From the NCBI GenBank assembly GCA_002706685.1, contig PALV01000001.1, forward strand, positions 42,087 through 106,086: a stretch of DNA of 64,000 nucleotides, given 5' to 3'. The notes beneath the pieces are model-generated. The model searched no databases. It was given only the letters and a program-made list of their open reading frames with translations, and was not told where the DNA came from. How positions within the stretch are numbered: the stretch's first letter is position 1; each line of letters starts with the position of its first letter. Position numbers and translations under genes: made by a program. Origin of the DNA: Gammaproteobacteria bacterium. Lineage in GTDB: Bacteria; Pseudomonadota; Gammaproteobacteria; Pseudomonadales; Pseudohongiellaceae. This document shows positions 9,646 to 19,284 of the stretch, piece after piece.

Positions 9646-10607
9646 GATTCAACCGAGGCAAATCAGCTTTTCTGTCAGGCTGGATGTCGCTACTGCTTTT
9701 AAGCGCCTGCGTCAGCACCGAGCCCCGCGAATTGGTGCCAACCATTTCCCAGTCGCCTGAACAGATAGTGCTTGCGGGCGATGGTGGCGCGAGCGAGCCC
9801 GAAGTAGATTTCGGCCTGACCGCAACGGTCAACGAAAGTGACTCACTGACCAATATCAGTGTCCTGCCGGGCATCAGGGTGCGCAGCGTCAGCAACGGCG
9901 GTCCAGCAGACCGGGCGGGTATCCGGGCTGGCGATGTCATCCTCAGTATCGACGGGCTACCGAGCAACCAGCCAGACATTATGGATATGTTGGCGCTTGA
10001 GACCACTGACAATCGAAGTTTCGAGTTCGAAGTCCGCCGCAATACCACTGTTTTTCAGGCCACGGTTACGGTCCAGCCCATCCGCAATGAGACATTGCCG
10101 CCAGTGGAACTGTATCGTACAGACCCGGTTTTGCTGCGGGCCGGATTCACAACAGAACACTTCTCTGACCGAAGCGGAGAGCCGGTCACGGGCGCAAGGA
10201 TAGTCCGCGTGTTTGATCAAAGCCCCCTGCTGGCGGCGGGCCTGCGGGAAGACGACATTGTTGTGGCCGTTGACGAACAAGGCATAGGATCTGCACAGGG
10301 GCTGGTCACGATGATCAGCAGCAACTACCAGGCAGGCGATCGCGTAAACCTGCAATTCCTGCGCAGCGGTGAACCGATGAATGAAGAACTGCGGCTCTGG
10401 CATCCTGGCACGCGCCTGAGCGAACTCAGCATCTGGCCGCTGTTCAGTTACGAGTCATCCCTGAGTCCCGACCAGACCCGCCTTCGAGTGGGCGACCTGA
10501 TTCTGTTTTCGCTGTTTCAGTACCAGCGAACCGGCCCTGAACGCGAATACAGCGTGCTCGGCATTTTCCGCGCGGCCAGTGGATATGGGGAACTGGTGGA
10601 GGAATGA
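9642..10607 (+). CDS. Lipoprotein with two PDZ domains
   Basis: A 321-residue lipoprotein with lipobox LLLSAC (lipidated Cys at residue 23). Two PDZ-like modules follow: one around residues 80-160 with VSNGGPADRAGIRAGDVILS, and one around 195-265 with VFDQSPLLAAGLREDDIVVA. No serine-protease domain precedes them, so this is not a DegP-type enzyme; the PDZ domains probably bind peptide C-termini or partner proteins. The reading frame is open 23 codons further up, but the ATG at 9642, overlapping the permease stop, gives the signal peptide. It likely tethers substrates or the secreted FG-GAP proteins next to the exporter (inference). Confidence 0.85.
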   Translation: MRFNRGKSAFLSGWMSLLLLSACVSTEPRELVPTISQSPEQIVLAGDGGASEPEVDFGLTATVNESDSLTNISVLPGIRVRSVSNGGPADRAGIRAGDVILSIDGLPSNQPDIMDMLALETTDNRSFEFEVRRNTTVFQATVTVQPIRNETLPPVELYRTDPVLLRAGFTTEHFSDRSGEPVTGARIVRVFDQSPLLAAGLREDDIVVAVDEQGIGSAQGLVTMISSNYQAGDRVNLQFLRSGEPMNEELRLWHPGTRLSELSIWPLFSYESSLSPDQTRLRVGDLILFSLFQYQRTGPEREYSVLGIFRAASGYGELVEE

Positions 10608-12148
10608 TGGGAACTCTGTGCCAGAAGATCATACTTCTTGGGCTAGTGCTGACTGGATCAGTGTCCTGGGCGCAAACCAACTACATTGCCTCAGAGACTC
10701 CGTCAGCCGAATGGCCTAATGACATCCAGCTGGCCGATGTGGACGGCGACGGACTGCTAGACCTTGTCATTCCACAATGGACACCAGGCATTGGCAGGCA
10801 GCTGCTGATTCACCAGCAGCAGACAGATCGCCGTTTCCCGGCTCGACCTACCCGCACTGTTGATATTCGTGCTGAAATTGTCGCGGTTGCCTTTGCTGAC
10901 GTGCGAGAAGAACCAGGTGATGAATTACTGCTGTTTACCGGCAGCTCCGTGTTCAGTCTGAGTACGGCGCAAGCCACCTATGCCGGTAATATTCGCCACC
11001 TGTTTGACTGGCCCCTGCTCACAGCCGTGCCTCAGCGGCGCACCACCTACTTTCTGCAGGCACCCACTGATCTGACCGGCAATGGCTATGTTGACCTGTT
11101 GTTGCCCGGAACAGACGGTTACGGCTATTTCGAAGGCCAGGGCCATGACTCATTCACACTGCGACAGCAGTTCACCACCGAGAACGTCGAACTGGATCGG
11201 TCATTGCTGCCACCTCCAGCGGGTCGATTTTCGACAGAGGTCACATTTAACGAGCAGGATGGTCTGGTGGTCAGAGTCATTCCGCGCAGCGCTTCAGATT
11301 TTGAAGGCTTTGTCATGGACCTTAATGATGGCGCCGCAGACACGCTGCTGGAGACTGAACAGTGGATGCCATCCGCAGTGCTGGCTGATATGCGATCTGA
11401 CGGTTCCGCTGACGTCGTCTTCCTGAACATTGGCAACGACCTTTATGGACAGGTCAATATCCTTTCGAGAGAAGAGCTTGCCAACGGCAACACGACACCG
11501 CTATGGCAGGGGCCCGTCGAGATGGAGGGCGATTTTCATTTATTGCACCTGAATGATGATGAACTGGTAGACCTGGCGCGTGTCCTGGAAAGTGGCGAAG
11601 ACTGGAACGTGCACCTATACCGCAACCAGGGCGGACGTTTTAATCTTATGCAGCCTGATCAGGTCATGCGCTTCAGTGGTTATGATCTGAGACTGGAAAC
11701 GCTTGATGTGGCCGGGGATGGTCAGCGACAACTCAGCGTGACCTACTACACAATCCCGGTCGTCAATGCGATCCGCAATGCCAGTATCGTGCGCAGTCAA
11801 CTTCTCTATGGCAGCGCGACAGGGGCACAGGTCTTTAACAGCCGTCCCGACTTCCGGCAGGATGACAGCTTCTCTGCACAGACCATTCGGGGTCTGACCA
11901 GCCCCATCCACCTGCAAAGTGATCTGGATGGCGACGGCCGCCTCGATGCGCTCTATCTGACAGATGCCGGTGTACTGACCGCCAGACGTATTGATGCCCG
12001 GCTGAACTTTGAACAGCAGCCATTCTGGCAGTATGTACCATCGCGCACCATTCTCGACTTTGAGTTGCGCGACCTGAATGGAGATTCGGTACCAGATATA
12101 CTGTTATATCACTCCAATACCATCACCATGCTGGTGTCAGCGCCATGA
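10604..12148 (+). CDS. Secreted FG-GAP/VCBS-repeat beta-propeller protein
   Basis: A 514-residue exported protein; the signal peptide ends at about SVSWAQ (residue 24). Repeats carry calcium-binding-like DxDGDG cores, for example DVDGDGLLDLVIP, DLTGNGYVDLLLP, SDLDGDGRLDALYL and DLNGDSVPDILLY, as in integrin-like FG-GAP propellers. No catalytic motif is visible. Both ends overlap neighbours by ATGA. It resembles the next gene in design and size, so the two are likely an old tandem duplication or two subunits. The function is unknown; surface or periplasmic protein binding is likely. Confidence 0.85.
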   Translation: MMGTLCQKIILLGLVLTGSVSWAQTNYIASETPSAEWPNDIQLADVDGDGLLDLVIPQWTPGIGRQLLIHQQQTDRRFPARPTRTVDIRAEIVAVAFADVREEPGDELLLFTGSSVFSLSTAQATYAGNIRHLFDWPLLTAVPQRRTTYFLQAPTDLTGNGYVDLLLPGTDGYGYFEGQGHDSFTLRQQFTTENVELDRSLLPPPAGRFSTEVTFNEQDGLVVRVIPRSASDFEGFVMDLNDGAADTLLETEQWMPSAVLADMRSDGSADVVFLNIGNDLYGQVNILSREELANGNTTPLWQGPVEMEGDFHLLHLNDDELVDLARVLESGEDWNVHLYRNQGGRFNLMQPDQVMRFSGYDLRLETLDVAGDGQRQLSVTYYTIPVVNAIRNASIVRSQLLYGSATGAQVFNSRPDFRQDDSFSAQTIRGLTSPIHLQSDLDGDGRLDALYLTDAGVLTARRIDARLNFEQQPFWQYVPSRTILDFELRDLNGDSVPDILLYHSNTITMLVSAP

Positions 12149-13854
12149 ACATATTTGAACTGAAAATTTCCAGTCAATCTGTCCGCGGCCTGAGCCTTGG
12201 CGCAGCCGCTCTCCTCTGGGCGGGCAGCTCACTGCACGCTGACACCATTGATGGTTATCAGCGCATGGATTTCTCGCTGCCTGGAGACACCAGCAGCCTG
12301 ATCATGGTGGACGCCGACAACGATGGCCTGAGCGACATTCTGGCAATCTCAGAAAACAGTGTTCACCTGTATTTTCAGTCTGCAGGCAGCGAGCAGAATC
12401 GCTTCGACTTCAGTGGGCCGCAGGCCAGCCTCGAAATGCCGGGTCAGTCGGTTGGCTGGGATGTCAGCGGCGAGTTTTCATTGATTGCCCTGATAGATGG
12501 CAACCGTGTGATGCGCTGGCAGCTTCAGGACCGTCAGTTCACGGACGCCAAAACCGTGCTTGATGGCGTCAGTGGTTTTCTGCCGCCAGGCATGCACAGG
12601 CTGACGTTCGCCCGCGACATTAACAACGATGGCAGGGAAGATCTGATTATTCCTGCAGCTGGCGAGTTGGCCCTGTTCATTCAGTCGAGCGATGGCAGCT
12701 TTCAGCCCCCGCTTCAGGTCAGCTCTGACATCCAGCTGCGTTCCGTGCTGCAATCAGACGCAACGCTGGACCGTGATGTGGGTCAAGCACTAAGCATTCC
12801 CCTGATGAGCCTGCGGGATGTGAACGGTGATGATCAGCCCGACCTGATCTCTGACACCAGCGAACGGCTGGATGTGTTTTTTGCCGCGCCACAGGCCAAT
12901 GCTTATTTCCCTCAGGAGCCCGACATATCAATCGACCGCGTGGCCATTCGCGAGCGGCTTGGCGAGTTTGATATCGATCAACTGGATTTTGCCAATCTGA
13001 CAGGTGTGCTGGCGCTGACTCATGAAGAAATACTCCAGGACATGAATGGCGACGGGATTGACGATCTGATTCTGCGTGAAGGTGGACGTGTCGCACTGCA
13101 CCTGGGAAGTCGTCAGGGAATGGACCTTTCGCAAGCTGACCAGATTCTGCGCTCGAGTGGTAATGTGCTGTCCGTATTCATGCACGATGAAAACGAAGAT
13201 GATCGCCCTGACCTGTGGTTATGGCGGGTCGACCAGGTGTCACTGGGAGATGTTTTCCTGTGGCTGGCCATCTCCGGAACCATTAACCTGGAAGCCTACA
13301 TATACCCCAATGAGGGCGATAACTTTGCCCGCCGCCCATCCCGACGTATCACGGTGGCTCTGCGCTTCCCCTCTGTTGTCCGGATGATTGGTTCCGTCAA
13401 TGAGGTCCGAGAGCGGGCACGCTCATCGGAAGCTGTCATTCCCAGTGCGCAGGCAATCGTCAGCGCAGAAACACTGCAGGGCAGTTCTGCAGAGGCGGGC
13501 GTCAGGGATCTGTTGGCACTTATCGACGGCCAGCTTCAACTCTTCTACCGTGCAGTCGTTACCGAGCCCGCTCCTGATGAAGATCGCTTCCTCGCCTCAT
13601 TGAATTACCGCCGTCAGGTAGACAACTACGAGATCGATATCCGACGGGTGATTGATGAGTTTGATGTCGACATCAACAGCGACGTACGCGCTGTCAGCGA
13701 CCGACAGCCTGCTGCCGCCCTGCCCCTGCCGATGGCAACTCCCAGAAGTGATATTGCCATGCAGGATCTGAACAATGATGGTCTTGATGACATCTTTGTG
13801 CTGCTGGAGCGTGATGAGACTGCTGTCACTGGCATCCTGTTTCTGTCAGACTGA
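12145..13854 (+). CDS. Second secreted FG-GAP/VCBS-repeat protein
   Basis: A 569-residue protein with a signal peptide (cleavage about SSLHA). At least six DxDxDG-type loops are visible: DADNDGLSDILA, DINNDGREDLII, DVNGDDQPDLIS, DMNGDGIDDLIL, DENEDDRPDLWL and DLNNDGLDDIFV. They are spaced like blades of a seven-bladed propeller. It starts in the ATGA shared with the previous gene and ends the run of overlapping genes that begins with the ABC ATPase. It shows no enzyme motif. Its place at the end of an exporter operon suggests an exported or surface-bound Ca2+-dependent binding protein; that role is inferred. Confidence 0.85.
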   Translation: MNIFELKISSQSVRGLSLGAAALLWAGSSLHADTIDGYQRMDFSLPGDTSSLIMVDADNDGLSDILAISENSVHLYFQSAGSEQNRFDFSGPQASLEMPGQSVGWDVSGEFSLIALIDGNRVMRWQLQDRQFTDAKTVLDGVSGFLPPGMHRLTFARDINNDGREDLIIPAAGELALFIQSSDGSFQPPLQVSSDIQLRSVLQSDATLDRDVGQALSIPLMSLRDVNGDDQPDLISDTSERLDVFFAAPQANAYFPQEPDISIDRVAIRERLGEFDIDQLDFANLTGVLALTHEEILQDMNGDGIDDLILREGGRVALHLGSRQGMDLSQADQILRSSGNVLSVFMHDENEDDRPDLWLWRVDQVSLGDVFLWLAISGTINLEAYIYPNEGDNFARRPSRRITVALRFPSVVRMIGSVNEVRERARSSEAVIPSAQAIVSAETLQGSSAEAGVRDLLALIDGQLQLFYRAVVTEPAPDEDRFLASLNYRRQVDNYEIDIRRVIDEFDVDINSDVRAVSDRQPAAALPLPMATPRSDIAMQDLNNDGLDDIFVLLERDETAVTGILFLSD

Positions 13855-13922
13855 GGAAGGCTGGCGGGCTACCGGTAGACCCGCTGGACAATAATCGTGA
13901 CGCCCGGCGGAGGCGCAAGCCG

Positions 13923-14177
13923 ATGAAAAAACTGATCTGGATAACCTTCTTTAGCGCTATCGTTAGCGTCAATCTTCTGGCCGTGGCGGCAGACTATTTC
14001 GGTGGTGTCTATATCGCCATACCATACCGACTGGTCATGATCCTGGCAATCACGCTGATAGGCACCATCTTCGGCGGCGCCTGGGTGCTGATGCGCACTG
14101 CAGAGCAGGAGCAGCCACACCCTGGAACAACGCAATCGGGGCAGCCAGGGCCATCCAGCGACGACAAACAGCGCTAG
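13923..14177 (+). CDS. Small two-helix membrane protein, unknown
   Basis: An 84-residue protein with two hydrophobic segments (about residues 5-25 and 36-56) and a hydrophilic, Pro/Gln-rich tail ending SSDDKQR. A GGAGG sequence about 8 nt before the ATG supports translation. It follows the FG-GAP run by 68 nt on the same strand and may be the last gene of that transcript. I do not recognise a family. It converges with the SLC13 transporter gene, 12 nt away. Confidence 0.6.
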   Translation: MKKLIWITFFSAIVSVNLLAVAADYFGGVYIAIPYRLVMILAITLIGTIFGGAWVLMRTAEQEQPHPGTTQSGQPGPSSDDKQR

Positions 14178-14189
14178 CTCGCCGACGGC

Positions 14190-16103
14190 TTACAAAGGCC
14201 AGGCCCAAAGCAGCACGGGCAGACTGACAGCCAGGACAACAATCTCAACCGGCAGGCCAAGGCGCCAGTAGTCACCAAACTTGAAACCACCCGGGCCCAG
14301 AATCAGCGTGTTGTTCTGATGTCCGATGGGCGTCAGAAATGCACAGGATGCACCGACAGCCACTGCCATCAAAAACGAGTCCGGATTAACGCCAAGCTGA
14401 TCAGCAATACTGATGGCCAATGGACACATCACGGCAGCTGTCGCTGCATTGTTCATAAAGTCAGACAGTGTCATTGTCACTATCAGCACCAGCGCCAGAG
14501 CAACAACTGGATGCCCCTGCGCCAGTGAGTCCAGCAACACCTGCGCCAGCAAGTCGGCAGTTCCCGTTGAGGCCATCGCTGTTGCCACTGGCAACAAGGC
14601 GCCCAGCAGCACTATCACTGGCCAGTCGATTGAACTGTATACCGCTCGGGGCGGCACGATACGCAATGCCATATACGCAAGCACGGCAGCAGCGAATGCA
14701 ATTGCCACTGGCAATATGCCCAGGGCCGTCACAATAATGGCGGCAACAAAAATACCACCAGCCAGCAAGCCCTGCCCTTTGACTGGGACGCGAATATCCC
14801 TTTCAGCCAGCGGCACACAGCTAAAGTCGGCGGCGAAGCCGGACACAGACTCTGGCACACCCTGCATCAACAGCACATCGCCGGCACGAATACTGGTGGA
14901 TCGCAGCCGTTTTATCGATCGACGCCCCTGGCGCGATACGGCCAGCAAATTGATTCCGTAACGCGTGCGAAGTTCGATATCCGAGGCTGAACGGCCAGAG
15001 ATCGGTGAGCCAGGCATGACTACCAGCTCCTGAATGATCAGCTCATCAGATTTCTTGGGGGCTTTTACTTCAGTCTTTTCATCAGATTCTGACGTACTGC
15101 GCTTGGCATCGCGCTTTTCTGGCTTGCCAGTGTCAGCCTTTTTGACGTTCTCGCCTTTGCCGGCAGATTTTTCGGATTCGGCGGCGTCTTCCTCCTCGCT
15201 GTCCTTGCTGCTGATCACTTCTTCTTCAAGTTTAAGGCCGAGGCTGGCCAGTGCCGCACCGAGTGACTCAGGCTCAGCCTCAATCACCAGGATATCGTGT
15301 TCACGAAGAATACGACGCGAATAAGGCGCAATGACTCTGAAATCCCCGCGCACCATACCGACAATCTGGGCATCTTCCTTCTCAAGGGCGACCTCCACCT
15401 CACGGATGGTTTTGCCTATCGCTTTGCTGTCGGCGACAATCCGCACTTCCGTCAGATACGTGCCTGTCTCAAAGCTGGCTGTGTCAGCACGTTTGCGGGC
15501 TGGCACGATCCGCCATCCCAGCAGGCCTACGAATAAAATGCCCACCAGCGTGATTGATACACCGACTGGTGAAAAGTCGAACATGCTATAGGAGCCGAGC
15601 CCCGCCTCCGCGCGATAGCCGGACACAATCAGGTTGGGCGGCGTCCCGATCAGCGTCGTGGTGCCGCCGAGAATCGAACCAAATGCGAGTGGCATCAATA
15701 CGCGACCGGTGGGGATCTGCTGTCGGGACGCGACCTGAATCGCCACCGGCATCAACAGCGCCAAGGCCCCCACATTGTTCATAAACCCGGACAATGCGGC
15801 CGCCAGCGCTGTCAACGCGAAGATGCTTATAGTGGGGCCAGCACGGGACGGCAGCACTCGCTGCGTCAACGCATCAACCACGCCAGTAACCTGCAGGCCG
15901 TAACTCAGCACAAGCACGCAGGCTACCGTGATAACGGCCGGATGGCCAAATCCAACAAAGGCATCCTCTGCAGAAACCAGACCGGCCACAATACAGGCCA
16001 GCAACGCAGCACCGGCAACCATGTCGTGGCGCCAGCGTCCCCAGATGAACATGGCCATGCTCAGGACCAGTATGGCAAGGATAGCGATTTGATCCTGTGT
16101 CAT
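14190..16103 (-). CDS. SLC13/CitT-type permease with RCK_C domains and a charged linker
   Basis: A 637-residue membrane transporter of the DASS/SLC13 class. N- and C-terminal membrane halves carry the repeated motifs SGFMNNVGALALLMP and SDFMNNAATAAVMCP, with GTPPNLIVSGYR and PIGHQNN as paired substrate and Na+ sites. Two cytoplasmic RCK_C (TrkA-C-like) domains lie between the halves. Unusually, a very charged Lys/Glu/Ser-rich linker of about 60 residues (about 295-354) separates these two domains; the second paralogue in this window (16687-19035) has no such insert. The likely substrate is a dicarboxylate, sulfate or another anion. ATG start at 16103. Confidence 0.88.
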   Translation of the reverse strand: MTQDQIAILAILVLSMAMFIWGRWRHDMVAGAALLACIVAGLVSAEDAFVGFGHPAVITVACVLVLSYGLQVTGVVDALTQRVLPSRAGPTISIFALTALAAALSGFMNNVGALALLMPVAIQVASRQQIPTGRVLMPLAFGSILGGTTTLIGTPPNLIVSGYRAEAGLGSYSMFDFSPVGVSITLVGILFVGLLGWRIVPARKRADTASFETGTYLTEVRIVADSKAIGKTIREVEVALEKEDAQIVGMVRGDFRVIAPYSRRILREHDILVIEAEPESLGAALASLGLKLEEEVISSKDSEEEDAAESEKSAGKGENVKKADTGKPEKRDAKRSTSESDEKTEVKAPKKSDELIIQELVVMPGSPISGRSASDIELRTRYGINLLAVSRQGRRSIKRLRSTSIRAGDVLLMQGVPESVSGFAADFSCVPLAERDIRVPVKGQGLLAGGIFVAAIIVTALGILPVAIAFAAAVLAYMALRIVPPRAVYSSIDWPVIVLLGALLPVATAMASTGTADLLAQVLLDSLAQGHPVVALALVLIVTMTLSDFMNNAATAAVMCPLAISIADQLGVNPDSFLMAVAVGASCAFLTPIGHQNNTLILGPGGFKFGDYWRLGLPVEIVVLAVSLPVLLWAWPL

Positions 16104-16266
16104 GTCGTGCGCTGCTCCGGTATTTTAGTTCTCGCTAATGTGACACGAAGCTTAGGGTCGCGGCAACACATGGCCTCAATACTGATTCAGGATATCGGAT
16201 TGCCATAGAGAAAGCGCAGTCGATCTGATACGCTCTCGCGAACCATTAAACTGCGAGGAAGTGACT

Positions 16267-16683
16267 GTGAAAATATCAATAAAAACGCTTGTCGCCGCAA
16301 CTCTGCTCGTTGGCAGCCTGCTATCAGCTGTCGGCGCTGCCGCCCAGGAAGGACCGGTGTTCGAATTGCGAACCTACACGTCGACGCCAGGCAATCTGGA
16401 CAAACTCCTGGCCCGGTTTCGCGACCACACCATGGGCCTGTTTGAAAAGCATGGCATGACCAATATCGGCTACTGGATTCCCGTTGACGAAGCCAGGTCA
16501 GGCAATACGCTTATTTACCTGCTAAAGCATGACAGTATGGAAGCAGCTTCTGCCTCCTGGCGTGCCTTTGCTTCAGACCCGGAGTGGGCAGCAGTCAACG
16601 AGGCCTCCAATCGCGATGGTGCCATTCTTGACAGTGTACAGCGCGAATATATGACCGCGACGGACTTCTCCCAGATGAAGTAA
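16267..16683 (+). CDS. Secreted NIPSNAP-family protein
   Basis: A 138-residue protein with a clear signal peptide (about residues 1-26, ending GAAAQ). The mature part has the NIPSNAP ferredoxin-like fold signature: FELRTYTSTPGNLDKLLARF, later GMTNIGYWIP and LIYLLKHDS. Two GTG codons could start it. The one at 16267 is preferred because the GAGGAA site ends 6 nt before it, while the GTG at 16261 directly abuts that site. NIPSNAP proteins are dimeric alpha-beta barrels of poorly known role. It lies between two SLC13-type permeases transcribed in the opposite direction. Confidence 0.85.
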   Translation: MKISIKTLVAATLLVGSLLSAVGAAAQEGPVFELRTYTSTPGNLDKLLARFRDHTMGLFEKHGMTNIGYWIPVDEARSGNTLIYLLKHDSMEAASASWRAFASDPEWAAVNEASNRDGAILDSVQREYMTATDFSQMK

Positions 16684-16686
16684 GGC

Positions 16687-19035
16687 CTACAGCGGCCATA
16701 CGATCGGCATCAGCACCGCGCCTACCAGGAATACGAGCAGGGTCAGTGGCAGGCCGAGCTTCAGGAAATCAACAAATCGATAACCACCCGGGCCCATCAC
16801 CAGCACATTGGTCGGATGGGATACCGGGCTGGCCACGCTTGCCGACGCTGCCAGTGCGACGGCCATCATCGCAGCATGCGGCTGGATATCCAGTCCGACA
16901 CTGACGGACAGCGCTATCGGTGCCATCAGCACGACCAGGACCACCACCGGAATGATCAGTGTGCCGATCACTGAAAAGAAATACAGTCCCGCTATGGTCC
17001 ACCAGGGATTATGACTGCCAGTCCACACCAGTAGCTGATCGGACAGGAAGGTGGCGGCACCGCTGCCCTGCATGGCGGCTCCCAATGGCATCATGCCGAC
17101 CAGCACCACGATGGACCGCCAGTGGATGGCCTTGTAGGCCTGCTCCATGCTCAGACAGCGGCCCAGAACCATTGCGGTGGCACCCAGCAAAGCCGCGATG
17201 TAAATCGGCAACCACCCACTCAATGCTATCGCGACCACAGCGAGCATGCTGCCCAGGGCTATCGGAGCGCGGGACTTGTCGACTTCTGGCGCGGATACCG
17301 GGTCCAGAATTATCAGGTCCTTGTTATTGTTCAGCGCCGCCAGTTGCTTCAGTGGTGCCACCAGCAACAGGGCATCACCGCGTTGCAGTTCCATATCCTT
17401 GAGGCCGGAACGATACGGTCGCCCGCCGCGCCACAGCGCTGCGACTTCGACCTGCCAGGCCTCTCGCAGCTTCAGGTCGGCGACTTTTTTGTTGTTGAGC
17501 CACTTGTGAGGGTGAATGATGGCCTCCACCATCGCAAGTTTGCCCTGCTCAAAAACTTTAAGGTAGGGTGTGGCGTCATCCAGAACCTTTAGCTGCTGTA
17601 GCCCTCGCAGCAGATCAAAATCTTCAATACGACCCTGCACCAACAGCAAATCACCGCCCATCAGTTCAGCTTCAGCGGGGATAGGACGAATGAAGTCACC
17701 AGCGCGAAACAATGCCATCAAGCGCAGGTCGAAGGCCTTGCCCAGGCGCATCTCCTCAATGCTCTTACCCGTCAGGGCACCGTCACGAGGTACGCGCAAC
17801 ACCAAAAGGCGCTCGTCCAGCTGGTAGTGATGCTGCACCTGCTCCTTGTCGACAGCCTTCAACTCAGCAAACTCATAACGCGACTCAATCGACTTACGGG
17901 CTTTTTCCGGTGCCTGAAACAGCACTTTGTCACCAGCTTTTAACTGATAATCACCCAAATGCGTGCGCCGGACTGTTTCGCCCCGCAGCACGGCCAGTAA
18001 CCAGCCGCCAGTCTGCTCGTGAAACTCAGAGGGTCTGATTGATTTGCCTACCAGTCCGTGCTCGTCGGCAATCGTCGTCTCATACAGGGCAGCATCTTCC
18101 AGAAGCCGGTCGTGCAGCACCGGGGCTTCTCGCTCGATGGACAGCTCACTCCACTGGCGCAGCCGCTTGAAGCGGTCCAGACGGCCCTGCGCAAGCAGAA
18201 TATCCCCGGCCTGCAGGCGCGTGACTGACGACGGTAAGGCCTGTGTCTGACCGCCACGACTGAGTGCAATCACCATCAAGCCTGCCGCAGCTGTCATACC
18301 GGTCTCACCAAGACGTTTGCCCACCAGCAGTGAGTCTTCGGCAACCTGCACGGCAAAAATACGTTCCTGCAGACTGTACAGCTCGCGCAGGTCGCGACTG
18401 CTGCCTGTTTCTGCAACCGGATCTCTTGATGGCAACCAGTGACGACCCACCAGGGCGACGAAGGCAGTTGCGATCAGCAGCATGGGGACGGCGATGGGGG
18501 TGAAATCGAAAAAGTGGAAACCTTCAAAACCGGCATCTTCCAGCGCGGTACTTACCAGCAGATTCGGGGGCGTACCAATCAGTGTCAACGCACCGCCCAG
18601 CAGGCAGCCGAATGCCATCGGCATCAACAGACGTGAGGGGGTAGCGCCAACCTGTCTGGCAACACTTACTACAACCGGCAGCAATAGCGCGGTCACGCCA
18701 ATGTTATTCATGAAGCCGGACAACAAGCCGGCCAGCAACATAAAGGTAGCGACCAGCTTCATTTCGCTGTCACCCGCAACGCGAATAACACGCTGCCCCA
18801 GGGCATCGGCGATACCGGTGCGGGTCAGACCATCACTCAGGATAAACATCGCCCAGATGGTTACCACGGCGGGATGGCTGAAACCAGCTATTGCCTGCTC
18901 GGGTGACACCAGCCCCAGCACCGCAAGCGCGCATAGAACTGCCAGCGCCACAACATCCATGCGCAGCTTTTCTGTCGCAAACAACAGCACTGCAACCAGC
19001 AGTATTCCCAGGACGAGCGCAATGTCCAGCGTCAA
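16687..19035 (-). CDS. SLC13-type permease with several RCK_C domains
   Basis: A 782-residue transporter. An N-terminal membrane half (to about residue 205) with SGFMNNIGVTALLLP and GTPPNLLVSTAL leads into a long cytoplasmic stretch of about 380 residues. That stretch holds roughly four RCK_C-like modules (patterns such as GDILLAQGRLDRF, GDKVLFQAPEKAR and GDLLLVQGRIEDF). The C-terminal membrane half ends in SPVSHPTNVLVMGPGGY. The start is a TTG at 19035, with GAGGG about 9 nt upstream. It is a divergent paralogue of 14190-16103. Anion or dicarboxylate transport controlled by a ligand bound to the RCK_C modules is likely. Confidence 0.87.
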   Translation of the reverse strand: MTLDIALVLGILLVAVLLFATEKLRMDVVALAVLCALAVLGLVSPEQAIAGFSHPAVVTIWAMFILSDGLTRTGIADALGQRVIRVAGDSEMKLVATFMLLAGLLSGFMNNIGVTALLLPVVVSVARQVGATPSRLLMPMAFGCLLGGALTLIGTPPNLLVSTALEDAGFEGFHFFDFTPIAVPMLLIATAFVALVGRHWLPSRDPVAETGSSRDLRELYSLQERIFAVQVAEDSLLVGKRLGETGMTAAAGLMVIALSRGGQTQALPSSVTRLQAGDILLAQGRLDRFKRLRQWSELSIEREAPVLHDRLLEDAALYETTIADEHGLVGKSIRPSEFHEQTGGWLLAVLRGETVRRTHLGDYQLKAGDKVLFQAPEKARKSIESRYEFAELKAVDKEQVQHHYQLDERLLVLRVPRDGALTGKSIEEMRLGKAFDLRLMALFRAGDFIRPIPAEAELMGGDLLLVQGRIEDFDLLRGLQQLKVLDDATPYLKVFEQGKLAMVEAIIHPHKWLNNKKVADLKLREAWQVEVAALWRGGRPYRSGLKDMELQRGDALLLVAPLKQLAALNNNKDLIILDPVSAPEVDKSRAPIALGSMLAVVAIALSGWLPIYIAALLGATAMVLGRCLSMEQAYKAIHWRSIVVLVGMMPLGAAMQGSGAATFLSDQLLVWTGSHNPWWTIAGLYFFSVIGTLIIPVVVLVVLMAPIALSVSVGLDIQPHAAMMAVALAASASVASPVSHPTNVLVMGPGGYRFVDFLKLGLPLTLLVFLVGAVLMPIVWPL

Positions 19036-19228
19036 ACCAGTACCCTCGGTGGCTCAATTGACAGGCCTTAGATTCAGGCAACCATCATAGCAGAATCGCA
19101 GAATGTCGGCGCCGGGGCATATTCATACATGCCGATGCTCAGGGATTTCCGGCCGTGGCCGATAATGGACAAGGGAACATACAGGGTACAAATTGTCACA
19201 GAATGCTCGCGGTTGGCGGTGATATCGC

Positions 19229-19234
19229 TATAAT
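19229..19234 (+). promoter_or_regulatory. Possible -10 box for the 19285 operon
   Basis: A perfect TATAAT lies 51 nt before the ATG of the lipoprotein gene, in the 249-bp divergent gap. No good -35 is found at 16-18 nt; a TTGGCG is only 10 nt away. The -10 is therefore only a candidate. Confidence 0.35.
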
Positions 19235-19284
19235 CTGCAGCAGTTGACTGCATAGACGCCATTTCTAACATCAAGGATACTGTC

